In this document: positions 8,916 to 18,308 of the stretch, in pieces
Layout of the letters: each line of letters starts with the position of its first letter
Numbering within the stretch: the stretch's first letter is position 1
NCBI RefSeq assembly: GCF_019933235.1
Contig: NZ_CP082945.1
Location: 2,480,001-2,544,000, forward strand
Origin: Streptomyces angustmyceticus
Lineage (GTDB): Bacteria > Actinomycetota > Actinomycetes > Streptomycetales > Streptomycetaceae
DNA: 64,000 bases
Reading direction: 5' to 3'
Made by a program: the position numbers and the translations under genes
The notes under the pieces: generated by a model
What the model was told of the DNA's origin: nothing
Databases searched by the model: none
Seen by the model: the letters and a program-made list of their open reading frames with translations, nothing else

Positions 8916-10175
8916 ATGTCGCTTCTGAACAGCTCCCTCCATGAGCTCGACCCCGATGTCGCCGCCGCCGTCGACGCCGAACTCCACCGCCAGCAGTCCA
9001 CCCTCGAAATGATCGCGTCGGAGAACTTCGCCCCCGTCGCCGTCATGGAGGCCCAGGGCTCCGTCCTCACCAACAAGTACGCCGAGGGCTACCCCGGCCG
9101 CCGCTACTACGGCGGCTGCGAGCACGTCGATGTCGTCGAGCAGATCGCCATCGACCGCATCAAGGCCCTCTTCGGCGCCGAGGCCGCGAACGTCCAGCCG
9201 CACTCCGGCGCCCAGGCCAACGCCGCCGCCATGTTCGCCCTGATCAAGCCGGGCGACACCATCCTGGGCCTGAACCTCGCCCACGGTGGTCACCTGACCC
9301 ACGGCATGAAGATCAACTTCAGCGGCAAGCTCTACAACGTGGTGCCCTACCACGTCGACGAGAAGACCAACCTCGTCGACATGGAGGAGGTCGAGCGCCT
9401 CGCCAAGGAGCACCGCCCCAAGCTGATCGTCGCCGGCTGGTCGGCCTACCCCCGCCAGCTCGACTTCGCCGCGTTCCGCCGGATCGCCGACGAGGTGGGC
9501 GCCTACCTCATGGTCGACATGGCGCACTTCGCCGGCCTGGTCGCGGCGGGGCTGCACCCCAACCCGGTGCCGCACGCCCACGTGGTGACCACCACCACCC
9601 ACAAGACCCTGGGCGGCCCCCGCGGCGGTGTGATCCTGTCCACCCAGGAGCTCGCCAAGAAGATCAACTCCGCGGTCTTCCCCGGTCAGCAGGGCGGTCC
9701 GCTGGAGCACGTCATCGCGGCCAAGGCCGTCTCCTTCAAGGTCGCCGCGTCCGACGACTTCAAGGAGCGCCAGCAGCGCACCCTCGACGGCGCCCGGATC
9801 CTGGCCGAGCGCCTGGTCCAGGACGACGTCAAGCAGCACGGCGTCTCCGTCCTGTCCGGCGGCACCGACGTCCACCTCGTCCTCGTCGACCTGCGCGACA
9901 GCGAGCTGGACGGCCAGCAGGCCGAGGACCGCCTCCACGAGGTCGGGATCACCGTCAACCGCAACGCGATCCCCAACGACCCCCGGCCCCCGATGGTGAC
10001 CTCCGGTCTGCGCATCGGCACCCCCGCGCTCGCCACCCGCGGCTTCGGGGCCGAGGACTTCCGCGAGGTCGCCGACATCATCGCCGAGGCCCTCAAGCCC
10101 GCCTACGACGCCGAGGCCCTCAAGGCCCGCGTCACCGCGCTCGCGGGCAAGTTCCCGCTGTACCCGTCCCTGTGA
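8916..10175 (+). CDS. glyA: Serine hydroxymethyltransferase
   Basis: PLP enzyme interconverting serine plus tetrahydrofolate with glycine plus methylene-tetrahydrofolate. It is 419 aa, full length. [22 protein letters not shown] and the PLP-lysine motif [14 protein letters not shown] (Lys230) are all present. GGAAAG sits upstream of the ATG. Placed after gcvH, it converts the methylene-THF made by glycine cleavage plus a second glycine into serine, which SdaA (next gene) then removes. Confidence 0.97.
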   Translation: MSLLNSSLHELDPDVAAAVDAELHRQQSTLEMIASENFAPVAVMEAQGSVLTNKYAEGYPGRRYYGGCEHVDVVEQIAIDRIKALFGAEAANVQPHSGAQANAAAMFALIKPGDTILGLNLAHGGHLTHGMKINFSGKLYNVVPYHVDEKTNLVDMEEVERLAKEHRPKLIVAGWSAYPRQLDFAAFRRIADEVGAYLMVDMAHFAGLVAAGLHPNPVPHAHVVTTTTHKTLGGPRGGVILSTQELAKKINSAVFPGQQGGPLEHVIAAKAVSFKVAASDDFKERQQRTLDGARILAERLVQDDVKQHGVSVLSGGTDVHLVLVDLRDSELDGQQAEDRLHEVGITVNRNAIPNDPRPPMVTSGLRIGTPALATRGFGAEDFREVADIIAEALKPAYDAEALKARVTALAGKFPLYPSL

Positions 10176-10631
10176 CGCGTCGCGCGCGCTGAGCCCGCTG
10201 CCCGCCGACCGGCGGGCGGCGGGTGCACGAGCGGTGGGCCCGGGGCGGACCGTCCCGGGCCCACGGCCTGTACACCCGTTCCTCCCCCTTCCGCGCCCCC
10301 ACGGCGCCCTCCGGCGCCCGCGCGCCATGCATGACCGCGGCTCCCGAGGGCAGCAGCCCTTCCACGGGCCGCGGGACTCCGGCCGGGCCCGTGCCCACAA
10401 CACCAGAGCCGGACAGCGTGCCCGGCGGGCCCCGGCCCGTGCGCGGCCCGGCACCCCCCGACCCGCGTCTCCTCGGCGCCACCGGCCGTTGCCCCCGGCG
10501 ACGGGCAGCCGACGGTTTCCGTCCGGCGGCACCGCCCCGGGACCGCGTTACGCTCGACCAACGGCGCAGAAACGTACCTCTCGCACCATTGCTCCACCGT
10601 CCACCACGAGCAGACAAGGGAGTCCGCCCCC
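10176..10631. other. glyA-sdaA intergenic region
   Basis: Non-coding by my reading. Contents are a terminator (10234-10264), several short GC-rich inverted repeats, and the sdaA leader with GGGAG before the GTG. The gap suggests sdaA has its own promoter, but no convincing -35/-10 pair was found. Confidence 0.5.
10234..10264 (+). terminator. Hairpin terminator after glyA
   Basis: Perfect 11-bp stem GTGGGCCCGGG / CCCGGGCCCAC with a 9-nt loop, about 60 nt after the glyA stop. A shorter CCCGCC/GGCGGG hairpin (about 10201-10216) precedes it. Confidence 0.6.
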
Positions 10632-12017
<1,386 letters not shown>

Positions 12018-12033
12018 GGGCGGTGCTTCGGCG

Positions 12034-12342
12034 CTATCTGCCGATCTCCCAGGCGAAGGGCGGGAGTTCGCGGGCCCGGGAGTAGATGTCCAGGGCCTGG
12101 CCGGCGGGGACGAAGGGGTGGACGCGGGCGCCTTCGAGGCCGGCGAGCAGGCGGGCGCAGTGGTGGACGCAGCCGGCGACCTCCCTGCCCTGGCGGTCGA
12201 CGATCGTGGCGGCGTCCCGCGGGCCCTCGCACGGAGTGGGGTCCTTGGCGGCGGCGGCCGGGCAGCGGCCGTGCGGGGCGGTGGACGCGGTGCGCCCGTC
12301 GGCGGACGGGCGCGGCGGGGAGGCGTCGAGCGGCTGGTTCAT
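12034..12342 (-). CDS. Small Cys/His-rich conserved hypothetical protein
   Basis: A 102-aa protein with Cys residues at GRCPAAA and PTPCEGP, then GCVHHCARLLAGLEGARVHP. I recall similar short Streptomyces proteins with a CEGP...GCVHHxAxLLASL...GRV pattern, possibly metal-binding, but no function is known to me. The ATG at 12342 has an excellent AGGGGGAA Shine-Dalgarno, supporting it over a longer frame. It converges on sdaA, with only 16 nt between stop codons. Confidence 0.65.
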   Translation of the reverse strand: MNQPLDASPPRPSADGRTASTAPHGRCPAAAAKDPTPCEGPRDAATIVDRQGREVAGCVHHCARLLAGLEGARVHPFVPAGQALDIYSRARELPPFAWEIGR

Positions 12343-12490
12343 CGGGTGTTCCCCCTGGTGCTGCGGTGGTACGTGCCCTGAGCGGCGCCGCGGCGGCCTC
12401 GCGCCCGCCGTCCGGCACCCAGGACAGTGCTGCTCGGCGCGGCAGGGGTCCATGCGGCCTTGGGGAAGACCTGGGCCGATCGTCAGCTCT

Positions 12491-13228
12491 TCATGGGAAT
12501 GGCCGTGACGAGGGGCGTGCGCCGGGCCGGGTGGGGCGGTCGCGTTCTGGCAGGGCGAGCGGCTCCAGGAGCAGCGCGAGGGCGAGCAGGGCGGCCGCCA
12601 GCAGCCAGCCGCCCAGGACGTCGCCCGGCCAGTGGACGCCCAGGTAGACGCGGGTGAGACCGACCCCGGCGGCCCAGAGCGCGAGCACCGCGCACCAGGT
12701 GCGCGCCACGCCGGGGCGGGCGAACCGGGCGATGCCCCAGGCCAGGATGCCGGCCGCCAGCGCGGAGGTGGTGGCGTGGCCGGAGGGGAACGCGTAGCCG
12801 GAGGCGTGCGCGGCCCAGTCGGCGGCAGGCGGGCGGGGGCGGGCGAGCAGTTCCATCAGGCCGTAGCGGATCGCCTGGCCGGCGGCGAGGACGGCGACGG
12901 CGCAGAGCACCGCGCGCAGCCGGCCCGCCGCGCCCCGCCCGGCCAGCAGGCCGGCGAGCACCACCAGCAGATAGGGCACCGGTCCGCTGCCGGTGGCGGT
13001 GAGCGCGCGGGCCAGGGAGCGCAGGGGCTCGCCGTGGTGGGCGGTCGACCAGCGAAGGGCGGCGCGTTCGGGGGCGAGCGGGGTCCCCTGGCGCAGGGAC
13101 ACGGTGAGCGCCACGGCGGCGAAGAGCGCGGCGCACACGGCGGCGAGGAGCAGCAGCGGGACGGTGCCGGGGCGCCGACGCGGGGCGGTGGGCGGCACCG
13201 GCGTCGCGGCCGGCCCGGACGCCGTCAC
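12491..13228 (-). CDS. PAP2-family membrane phosphatase, copy 2
   Basis: A 245-aa polytopic membrane phosphatase with five to six hydrophobic segments. PAP2 signatures present: LLARPRPP (motif 1, but Gly where the family usually has Lys seven residues before Arg), YAFPSGHATT (motif 2) and TRVYLGVHWPGDVLGG (motif 3, Thr for Ser). Such enzymes dephosphorylate undecaprenyl pyrophosphate or phosphatidic acids. The GTG start overlaps the TGA of the upstream PAP2 gene (GTGA), so the two are translationally coupled. Substrate is inferred from context only. Confidence 0.85.
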   Translation of the reverse strand: MTASGPAATPVPPTAPRRRPGTVPLLLLAAVCAALFAAVALTVSLRQGTPLAPERAALRWSTAHHGEPLRSLARALTATGSGPVPYLLVVLAGLLAGRGAAGRLRAVLCAVAVLAAGQAIRYGLMELLARPRPPAADWAAHASGYAFPSGHATTSALAAGILAWGIARFARPGVARTWCAVLALWAAGVGLTRVYLGVHWPGDVLGGWLLAAALLALALLLEPLALPERDRPTRPGARPSSRPFP

Positions 13229-13893
13229 CGCGCGGCCACCAGGGGGCGCAGCCGGGAGGCCCGGATCCGGTCGACGGCGGGGGCCGCGCGCCGGGCGAGC
13301 GGGATGAGCCCCCGGGCGACCAGCGCGCCGACGGCCAGACCGGCGACGGCGTCGTGCGGGTAGTGCGCACCGACCCAGACGCGCGAGGCCGCCATCAGGA
13401 GCGCGGCCGGTACGGCGATCCGGCCCAGTTGCCGGTCGCACAGCAGCAGGGCGACCGCGGCCGCCGCGGCGAGGGTGGCGTGGTTGCTGGGGAAGGACCA
13501 GTCGCCGGGCCCGGGGCAGGGCTGGAGGGTGGCCGCGGCCAGCGTCCGGCAGGGGCGTTCCTCGCCGAAGAGGGCCTTGACCAGGTCGTCGACGAGGAAC
13601 GCGGCGATCACGACGACGGGGGCGGCCAGCGCCAGGGCCATGGCACCGGAGCCGCCGTTGCGCGCCCGCCACCAGCCGATCAGCATCAGCACGGCGAAGA
13701 GGACGAGCCCGTAGTCGCTCCAGTAGGACACGAGGGTGTTCAGGCCGTGCGGGACGTGCCGGACGAGTCCGGTGATCCACAGGTACGGGCCGCCGTCGAT
13801 CGAGGCTCCCCCGAGGGCGAGAGGGTCGGCCCCGCGCCCGTCCACGACCTGCGAGACCGCTGTCACCTGCGAAGACGCTGCGGCTGCAGACAT
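13225..13893 (-). CDS. PAP2-family membrane phosphatase, copy 1
   Basis: A 222-aa membrane phosphatase with all three catalytic motifs: KALFGEERPC (Lys-x6-Arg-Pro), SFPSNHATL (PSGH variant with Asn) and SRVWVGAHYPHD (Ser-Arg-x5-His-x3-Asp). The BcrC/undecaprenyl-PP phosphatase group is the likeliest relative. I chose ATG 13893 because GGGAGGG lies upstream; an ATG at 13911 has no ribosome site. It diverges from a BlaI-type regulator across a perfect palindrome, so that regulator probably represses it. Confidence 0.87.
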   Translation of the reverse strand: MSAAAASSQVTAVSQVVDGRGADPLALGGASIDGGPYLWITGLVRHVPHGLNTLVSYWSDYGLVLFAVLMLIGWWRARNGGSGAMALALAAPVVVIAAFLVDDLVKALFGEERPCRTLAAATLQPCPGPGDWSFPSNHATLAAAAAVALLLCDRQLGRIAVPAALLMAASRVWVGAHYPHDAVAGLAVGALVARGLIPLARRAAPAVDRIRASRLRPLVAAR

Positions 13894-13948
13894 GTCGGCG
13901 GACCCTCCCATAATGGTTGCGGGCCTGCCCTCGGAACGGCCCGGCCGA

Positions 13949-13981
13949 CTACAGTCACGTAGACGGTCTACGTGACTGTAG
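13949..13981. promoter_or_regulatory. Perfect 33-bp palindrome, probable BlaI-type operator
   Basis: Two 16-bp arms, CTACAGTCACGTAGAC and its exact reverse complement, flank a single G. The arms contain the TACA/TGTA ends typical of BlaI/MecI operators plus an inner GTCTACGTGAC. It lies 55 nt upstream of the PAP2 start and 25 nt upstream of the blaI-like start, so one dimer or tetramer could shut both promoters. Confidence 0.85.
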
Positions 13982-14006
13982 ATGACGAAGTGGTGAAGGG
14001 CGTTCC

Positions 14007-14420
14007 ATGTCGGAGACATCACCCGCGCAGCGGCGCCCGTCCGGTGAGCTGGAGGCGAGCGTCCTCGCGGCGCTCTGGGCGGCCGACGGGCCGCTCAGCC
14101 CCGCCGAGGTGCAGAGCGCCCTCGGCGGCCGCCTCGCGCGGACCACCGTCACCACGATCCTCACCCGGCTGCACGACAAGGGGGCGGCCTCCCGCTCCCG
14201 GGCCGGCCGCGGCTTCGCCTACTCCCCCATACAGGACTCCGCGGGCCTGACCGCCCGGCGGATGCGCAGCGAACTCGACAAACAGGACGACCGCAACACC
14301 GCCCTCGCCCGCTTCGTCTCCCAGCTGACCAGCGAGGACGAACAGTTGCTGCGGACCCTCCTGGACGCCGCGGACGACACCCCCCAGCGGCCGGGAACCG
14401 GCCCGCAGGCCGCTCCCTGA
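14007..14420 (+). CDS. BlaI/MecI/CopY-family transcriptional repressor
   Basis: A 137-aa winged-helix repressor. The DNA-binding domain spans about residues 13-85 (ELEASVLAALWAADGPLSPAEVQ, recognition region TTVTTILTRLHDKGA) and the C-terminal helices dimerise. Members bind TACA-N-TGTA palindromes and are inactivated when cleaved by an M56 protease. The adjacent palindrome and the M56 gene 11 nt downstream make this a complete repressor/protease pair. It probably represses itself and the two divergent PAP2 genes. Confidence 0.92.
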   Translation: MSETSPAQRRPSGELEASVLAALWAADGPLSPAEVQSALGGRLARTTVTTILTRLHDKGAASRSRAGRGFAYSPIQDSAGLTARRMRSELDKQDDRNTALARFVSQLTSEDEQLLRTLLDAADDTPQRPGTGPQAAP

Positions 14421-14431
14421 ACCGCCCCGCC

Positions 14432-15487
14432 ATGATCTTCGCCGTCTGGATCCCCCTGCTGATGCCGCTGCTCGCGGTGCCGGCCGCCCGCCGCCTGGCC
14501 CGGTCGCTGCCGCCGCGCGCCGCGGCCTGGCTGCTGACCGGCTGCGCGGTCGCACTGGCCGCCTGTACGACCACGGCGCTCGTCCTGCTGCTGACCGCCG
14601 GCGCGCTGCGGCTGCCACAGGTCGCCGCCCTGGACCACCTCGCCCTGCCGCTGCCCGGCGGCGATCCGGCCGTGTCCCTCCCCACGGCCGGTGCCGCCGC
14701 CGCACTGCTCACCGCCGCCGCGCTCGGCGCCGTCCGCCGCGCCCGGCGCCACCACACCGAACTGCGCGCCGCACGGCGCGCCACCGGCGCCCACCCCACC
14801 GCAGGCGACCTGTGCGTCCTGCCCGACGACGCGCCCGATGCCTACGCCCTGCCCGGCCGGCCGGGCCGGGTGGTCGTCACCGCCGGGATGCTGCGGGCCC
14901 TGCCCCCGGACGAACGCGAGGCGCTGTTCGCCCACGAACGGGCCCACCTCGCGGGCCGCCACCACCTCTTCCTGCTCACGGCCGCGCTCGCCGCGGTCTG
15001 CCACCCGCTGCTCCGGTTCCTGCACGCGCCGCTCGCCTACGCCCTGGAGCGGTGGGCCGACGAATCGGCCGCGGCACGGGTGGGGGACCGCCGCCTCACG
15101 GCCCGTGCCATCGGCCGCGCCGCGCTCGCCACCCGCCCCGCCCCGGCCTCGCACCGCCCCCGCACCGTCCTCGCCGCGACGGCCGGCCCCGTCCCCCACC
15201 GGGTCGCCGCCCTGCTGGCCCCCGAACCATCCGCGGCCCCAGCCGCGCGCACGACCGCCCTCCACGGCCGCCGCCTGCTCGCCGCCACCGCCCTGCTCGC
15301 CTGCCTGGGCATATCCGCGGCCTCCACCATGGACGCGGCGACGGATCTCCACGAGGACGCTGCGCTTGGCTCTTTTCCCACGTCTTCGGCATTCCGCTGC
15401 GCTTTGCCGCCGGCCCACGTGGCTGGCTTTCCCGCCGTGGCGCCTGCGGCGGGCCGGGTCCGCTGCGCGGGGCTGTGGGTGCGGTGA
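14432..15487 (+). CDS. M56-family membrane metalloprotease (BlaR-like, no sensor domain) with a repeat-derived C-terminus
   Basis: A 351-aa protein. Membrane helices lie near residues 1-20, 30-55 and 85-100. The gluzincin motif is HERAHLAGRHH (HExxH type) with downstream ERWADESAAA, and a final helix is near residue 290-305. It lacks the penicillin-binding sensor of staphylococcal BlaR1. It should cleave the BlaI-type repressor encoded just upstream. Residue 310 is the last that looks native; residues 311-351 are encoded by the hairpin repeat starting near 15362 and read like random high-GC sequence. See findings for a proposed lost TAG stop. Confidence 0.85.
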   Translation: MIFAVWIPLLMPLLAVPAARRLARSLPPRAAAWLLTGCAVALAACTTTALVLLLTAGALRLPQVAALDHLALPLPGGDPAVSLPTAGAAAALLTAAALGAVRRARRHHTELRAARRATGAHPTAGDLCVLPDDAPDAYALPGRPGRVVVTAGMLRALPPDEREALFAHERAHLAGRHHLFLLTAALAAVCHPLLRFLHAPLAYALERWADESAAARVGDRRLTARAIGRAALATRPAPASHRPRTVLAATAGPVPHRVAALLAPEPSAAPAARTTALHGRRLLAATALLACLGISAASTMDAATDLHEDAALGSFPTSSAFRCALPPAHVAGFPAVAPAAGRVRCAGLWVR

Positions 15488-15575
15488 CGGGCCGGAGGGG
15501 CCTGGTGTGTGGACTGCTTCGCTTTACGTCCACACACCAGGCCCCTCCGGCCCGTCACCTCCCGTGGTGAGAGTG
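15362..15575 (+). repeat. Long-hairpin repeat element, left copy
   Basis: Begins GCGCTTGGCTCTTTTCCCAC at the end of the M56 gene. It shares with the right copy, in inverted orientation, the blocks GCGCCTGCGGCGGGCCGGG, TCCGCTGCGCGGGGCTGT, GGTGCGGTGACGGGCC and a hairpin with loop TGCTTCGCTTTAC, then CCGTC-CCTCCCGTGG. It has no open reading frame of its own and no transposase. Right boundary is approximate. Confidence 0.8.
15483..15559. repeat. Perfect 32-bp-stem hairpin inside the left element
   Basis: Arms at 15483-15514 and 15528-15559 are exact reverse complements (32 bp); the loop at 15515-15527 is TGCTTCGCTTTAC. It lies 3' of M56 and could terminate transcription from either direction. 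The stem differs from that of the right element while the loop is the same. Confidence 0.92.
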
Positions 15576-15699
15576 AGTACAGGTGGGGGCGGGCGTCGAT
15601 CACAGCCAACTCCCCGCGCCGCAGCCATTTCCCTATGCCCACGGCCGTTTCCCCACGTCCACAACGCGCACCGGACCACCGAGGTCCACCCCCACCGGC

Positions 15700-15945
15700 C
15701 TTTCACCCACCCACCCACGGGAGGGGACGGGCCGGAGCGGGTGGGGGTGTCCGGACGTAAAGCGAAGCAGTCCGGACACCCCCACCCGCGCAGGCCCGTC
15801 ACCGCACCCCGACAGCCCCGCGCAGCGGACCCGGCCCGCCGCAGGCGCAACGCCGGGCGCACCCGCGCAGCGGGGCGAAACACGGCGAGCAACAACCACG
15901 GCGGAAAAGCCAAAAACGTGGGAAAAAAGCCAAGCGCTAAGCGTT
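15700..15945 (-). repeat. Long-hairpin repeat element, right copy (inverted)
   Basis: Read on the minus strand it begins TAGCGCTTGGCTTTTTTCCC, the TAG being the stop codon of the sensor kinase, and proceeds through the same blocks as the left copy. It is longer in the middle, with an extra stretch of about 50 nt (15835-15905). Inner boundary near 15700 is approximate. Confidence 0.8.
15726..15800. repeat. 31-bp-stem hairpin inside the right element
   Basis: Arms at 15726-15756 and 15770-15800 pair with two mismatches; the inner 20 bp are perfect. The loop (15757-15769) is the exact reverse complement of the left hairpin loop. Only the GGAC next to the loop and the outer GACGGGCC segment match the left stem; the middle differs but still pairs. 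Confidence 0.9.
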
Positions 15946-17436
15946 CGTGCCGACGGTGAACCCGAGCGTCGCCCCACCCCCCGGCCGCCGCGCGGCGAAC
16001 GCGTGGCCGCCGTGGGCGGTGGCGATCTCGCGGACGATGGCGAGGCCGAGGCCGGAGCCGGGCAGGCCGCGGGCGGCGGCTGCCCGGTAGAAGCGGTCGA
16101 AGACGCGGGTGAGGTCGGCGTCGGCGATGCCGGGGCCACGGTCCAGGACCTCGATGCGGGCGCCGGTGACGACGACCTCGATCGGCTCGGTGCCGCCGGC
16201 GTCGAATTTGGCGGCGTTCTCCAGGAGGTTGGTGACCGCGCGGTGCAGGGCGGCGGGGCGGCCCTCGACCACCGCCGGGCTCACGGTCCGTACGGTGATC
16301 TCCCGGCCGGTGCGGCGGCGGGCCGAGGCGGTCGCCTTCTCCGCGACCTCGGCGAGGTTCACGTCCGAGAGCGGGTCGTCGTCGCGCTGTCCGGCCGCCA
16401 GGTCGACCAGTTCGTTGACCAGGTCGCTGAGTTCCCTGGCCTCGCCCGCCAGGTCGGCCAGCAGCTCCTCGCGGGCGTCCGGCGGCAGCTCGTCGAACCG
16501 TTTCAGCAGCGAGATGTTCGTACGGAGCGAGGTCAGCGGGGTGCGCAGTTCGTGGCCGGCGTCCTGGACGAGGCGCTGCTGGTCCTGGACGGCGCTGGCG
16601 AGCCGGCCGAGCATGTCGTCGAAGGCCCGTCCTAGGCGGGCGACCTCGTCGCGTCCCGCCACCGGGACCGGGACGTCCAGCCGTCCGTGCTCCGCCACGT
16701 TCTCGGCGACCGAGGTCAGCCGCACCAGCCGGCCGGTGATCCGGCGCGCCAGCCACCAGCCGCCGGCGCCGGACAGCGCGATGACCGCGGCGGCCAGCAG
16801 GGCGGTGCGCTGCTGGAGCGCGGAGAGCAGGTCCTCGGTCTCGCTGAACTTCTGCGCGACCTGTACGGCGCCCCGGCCGCCGCCGAGCGCCACGGTCGCC
16901 ACGTGGTACTCCTCGTCGCCGATCTCCGCCTCCCGCTCGGCGTACCGTCCGGCGCGCGCGTCGTCGGCGATCCGGCGTTCCCCGTCACCGGCCGGGAGGG
17001 CCGGGCGTCCCGGTTCCACGATCCGGCCGCCGGCACCCAGGATCTGCACATCGGTACGGGTGGGGCGGGTGAGGTCGTCGCGCGGGCCGTCGTGGTCCGG
17101 GTCGACGGTGGTGTAGTCGGCGGGCTGGAACGGCTTTTCCTGGACCTGTGTGCGCAGATCCCGTACGACCTGCGAGAACACCGACTTCTCGTCGACCCGT
17201 ACCAGGCGGGCCGCGGCGTCGTAGCTGAGGAACCCGACCAGGACGGTCACCGCGGCCGTCCCCGTGGCGAACGCCATCGCGACGGCGGTGCGCAGGCTGG
17301 CGGGCTTCCGCGTGCGCAGCCAGGCGGCCGAGCCGCCGCGGCGCCAGGAGCCCGCCCGGGCCCGCAGCCGGGCCCGCAGCCGGCGGCCGGGCCGGGTGCG
17401 GGGCCCGGTCCCGGACCGGTCGCGGGGTGCGGCCAT
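15937..17436 (-). CDS. Two-component sensor histidine kinase (MprB-like)
   Basis: A 499-aa membrane kinase. A basic N-terminus is followed by helix 1 (about residues 52-72), an extracytoplasmic sensor region, helix 2 (about 218-238), HAMP, a HisKA box with His295 in DAGHELRTPLTSL, and HATPase with NLLENAAKF (N box), DRGPGIAD (G1) and GSGLGLAIV (G2). One nucleotide separates its ATG from the regulator's stop. Its own TAG stop lies in the first bases of the right hairpin element. Signal unknown. Confidence 0.93.
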   Translation of the reverse strand: MAAPRDRSGTGPRTRPGRRLRARLRARAGSWRRGGSAAWLRTRKPASLRTAVAMAFATGTAAVTVLVGFLSYDAAARLVRVDEKSVFSQVVRDLRTQVQEKPFQPADYTTVDPDHDGPRDDLTRPTRTDVQILGAGGRIVEPGRPALPAGDGERRIADDARAGRYAEREAEIGDEEYHVATVALGGGRGAVQVAQKFSETEDLLSALQQRTALLAAAVIALSGAGGWWLARRITGRLVRLTSVAENVAEHGRLDVPVPVAGRDEVARLGRAFDDMLGRLASAVQDQQRLVQDAGHELRTPLTSLRTNISLLKRFDELPPDAREELLADLAGEARELSDLVNELVDLAAGQRDDDPLSDVNLAEVAEKATASARRRTGREITVRTVSPAVVEGRPAALHRAVTNLLENAAKFDAGGTEPIEVVVTGARIEVLDRGPGIADADLTRVFDRFYRAAAARGLPGSGLGLAIVREIATAHGGHAFAARRPGGGATLGFTVGTNA

Positions 17437-17437
17437 C

Positions 17438-18205
17438 TCAGTCCTCCCGCAGCACGTAACCGACGCCCCGCACCGTGTGGATCAGCGGCCGGCTGCCCGG
17501 GACGTCGACCTTGCGCCGCAGATAGCCCACGTACACCGCGAGGTTCTTCGAGCCGGGACCGAAGTCGTAGCCCCAGATCCGGTCGTAGATCGTCGAATGG
17601 TCCAGGACGATCCCGGCGTTGCGGACCAGCAGTTCCAGCAGCTCGAACTCGGTGCGGGTCAGCTCCAGCTCGCGCTCGCCGCGCCAGGCGCGGCGCGAGG
17701 GCCCGTCGATCCGCAGGTCCGCGGCCTCGACGACGCCGCTGTCCGCCACCCGCGCGTCGTACGCCTCCCCGGCCCCCTCGCCCTCGTCCGTCACGGCCGG
17801 AGCGGCGCCCGCGCCGCCCTCGTCCGCCGGCGCGCCCGCCGTCGTCCGCCGCAGCAGCGCCCGCAGCCGGGCGAAGACCTCCTCGACCTCGAACGGCTTG
17901 ACCACGTAGTCGTCGGCGCCGGCGTCCAGACCGGCGATCCGGTCCGCGGTCTCGACCCGCGCGGTGAGCATCAGGATCGGGGTGCGGTCCTGCTCGGCCC
18001 GCAGCACCTGGCACACCTGCAGCCCGTCGATCCCCGGCATCATCACGTCCAGCAGGATCACGTCGGGCCGCTCGCGGTGGGCGGCGGCGAGCGCCTGGAT
18101 GCCGTCGGCGACGGCGGTGACCTCGTACCCCTCCAGGGTCAGGGCACGTTCCAGCGCGGTGCGGATGGGACGGTCGTCCTCGGCGAGCAGTACGGAATGG
18201 GTCAC
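17438..18205 (-). CDS. OmpR-family response regulator
   Basis: A 255-aa regulator partnered with the kinase that follows. The receiver domain has acidic pocket EDD (residues 9-11), phospho-acceptor Asp53 in LLDVMMPG, and Lys in VVKPFE. A roughly 40-residue Glu/Gly/Ala-rich linker leads to a winged helix (ELTRTEFELLELLVRNAG, YVGYLRRKVD, TVRGVGYVLR). The long linker is slightly unusual. Direct repeats upstream (18265-18308) are a candidate autoregulatory site. Confidence 0.95.
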   Translation of the reverse strand: MTHSVLLAEDDRPIRTALERALTLEGYEVTAVADGIQALAAAHRERPDVILLDVMMPGIDGLQVCQVLRAEQDRTPILMLTARVETADRIAGLDAGADDYVVKPFEVEEVFARLRALLRRTTAGAPADEGGAGAAPAVTDEGEGAGEAYDARVADSGVVEAADLRIDGPSRRAWRGERELELTRTEFELLELLVRNAGIVLDHSTIYDRIWGYDFGPGSKNLAVYVGYLRRKVDVPGSRPLIHTVRGVGYVLRED

Positions 18206-18264
18206 CCGGCAAGTCTGCCAAGGTCACGGAGGTGCGGCGGCGGGCGGCGGGGCGGGCACCGGCT

Positions 18265-18308
18265 TTCTTACCGGGATCTCACCCGCGGTTCTTACCGGGC
18301 TCTCACCC
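18265..18308. promoter_or_regulatory. 24-bp-period direct repeat between response regulator and glycosyltransferase
   Basis: TTCTTACCGGGNTCTCACCC occurs twice (18265-18284 and 18289-18308), one mismatch apart. Each copy contains TTACC and TCACC half-sites about 11 bp apart. This is the layout expected for an OmpR-type regulator dimer bound twice. It sits 60 nt upstream of the regulator gene and 135 nt upstream of the divergent glycosyltransferase. Confidence 0.55.

Noticed and set aside
15362..15945. Insertion sequence or CRISPR array
   Set aside because: No transposase frame, no target-site duplication seen, and only two inverted copies rather than evenly spaced direct repeats.
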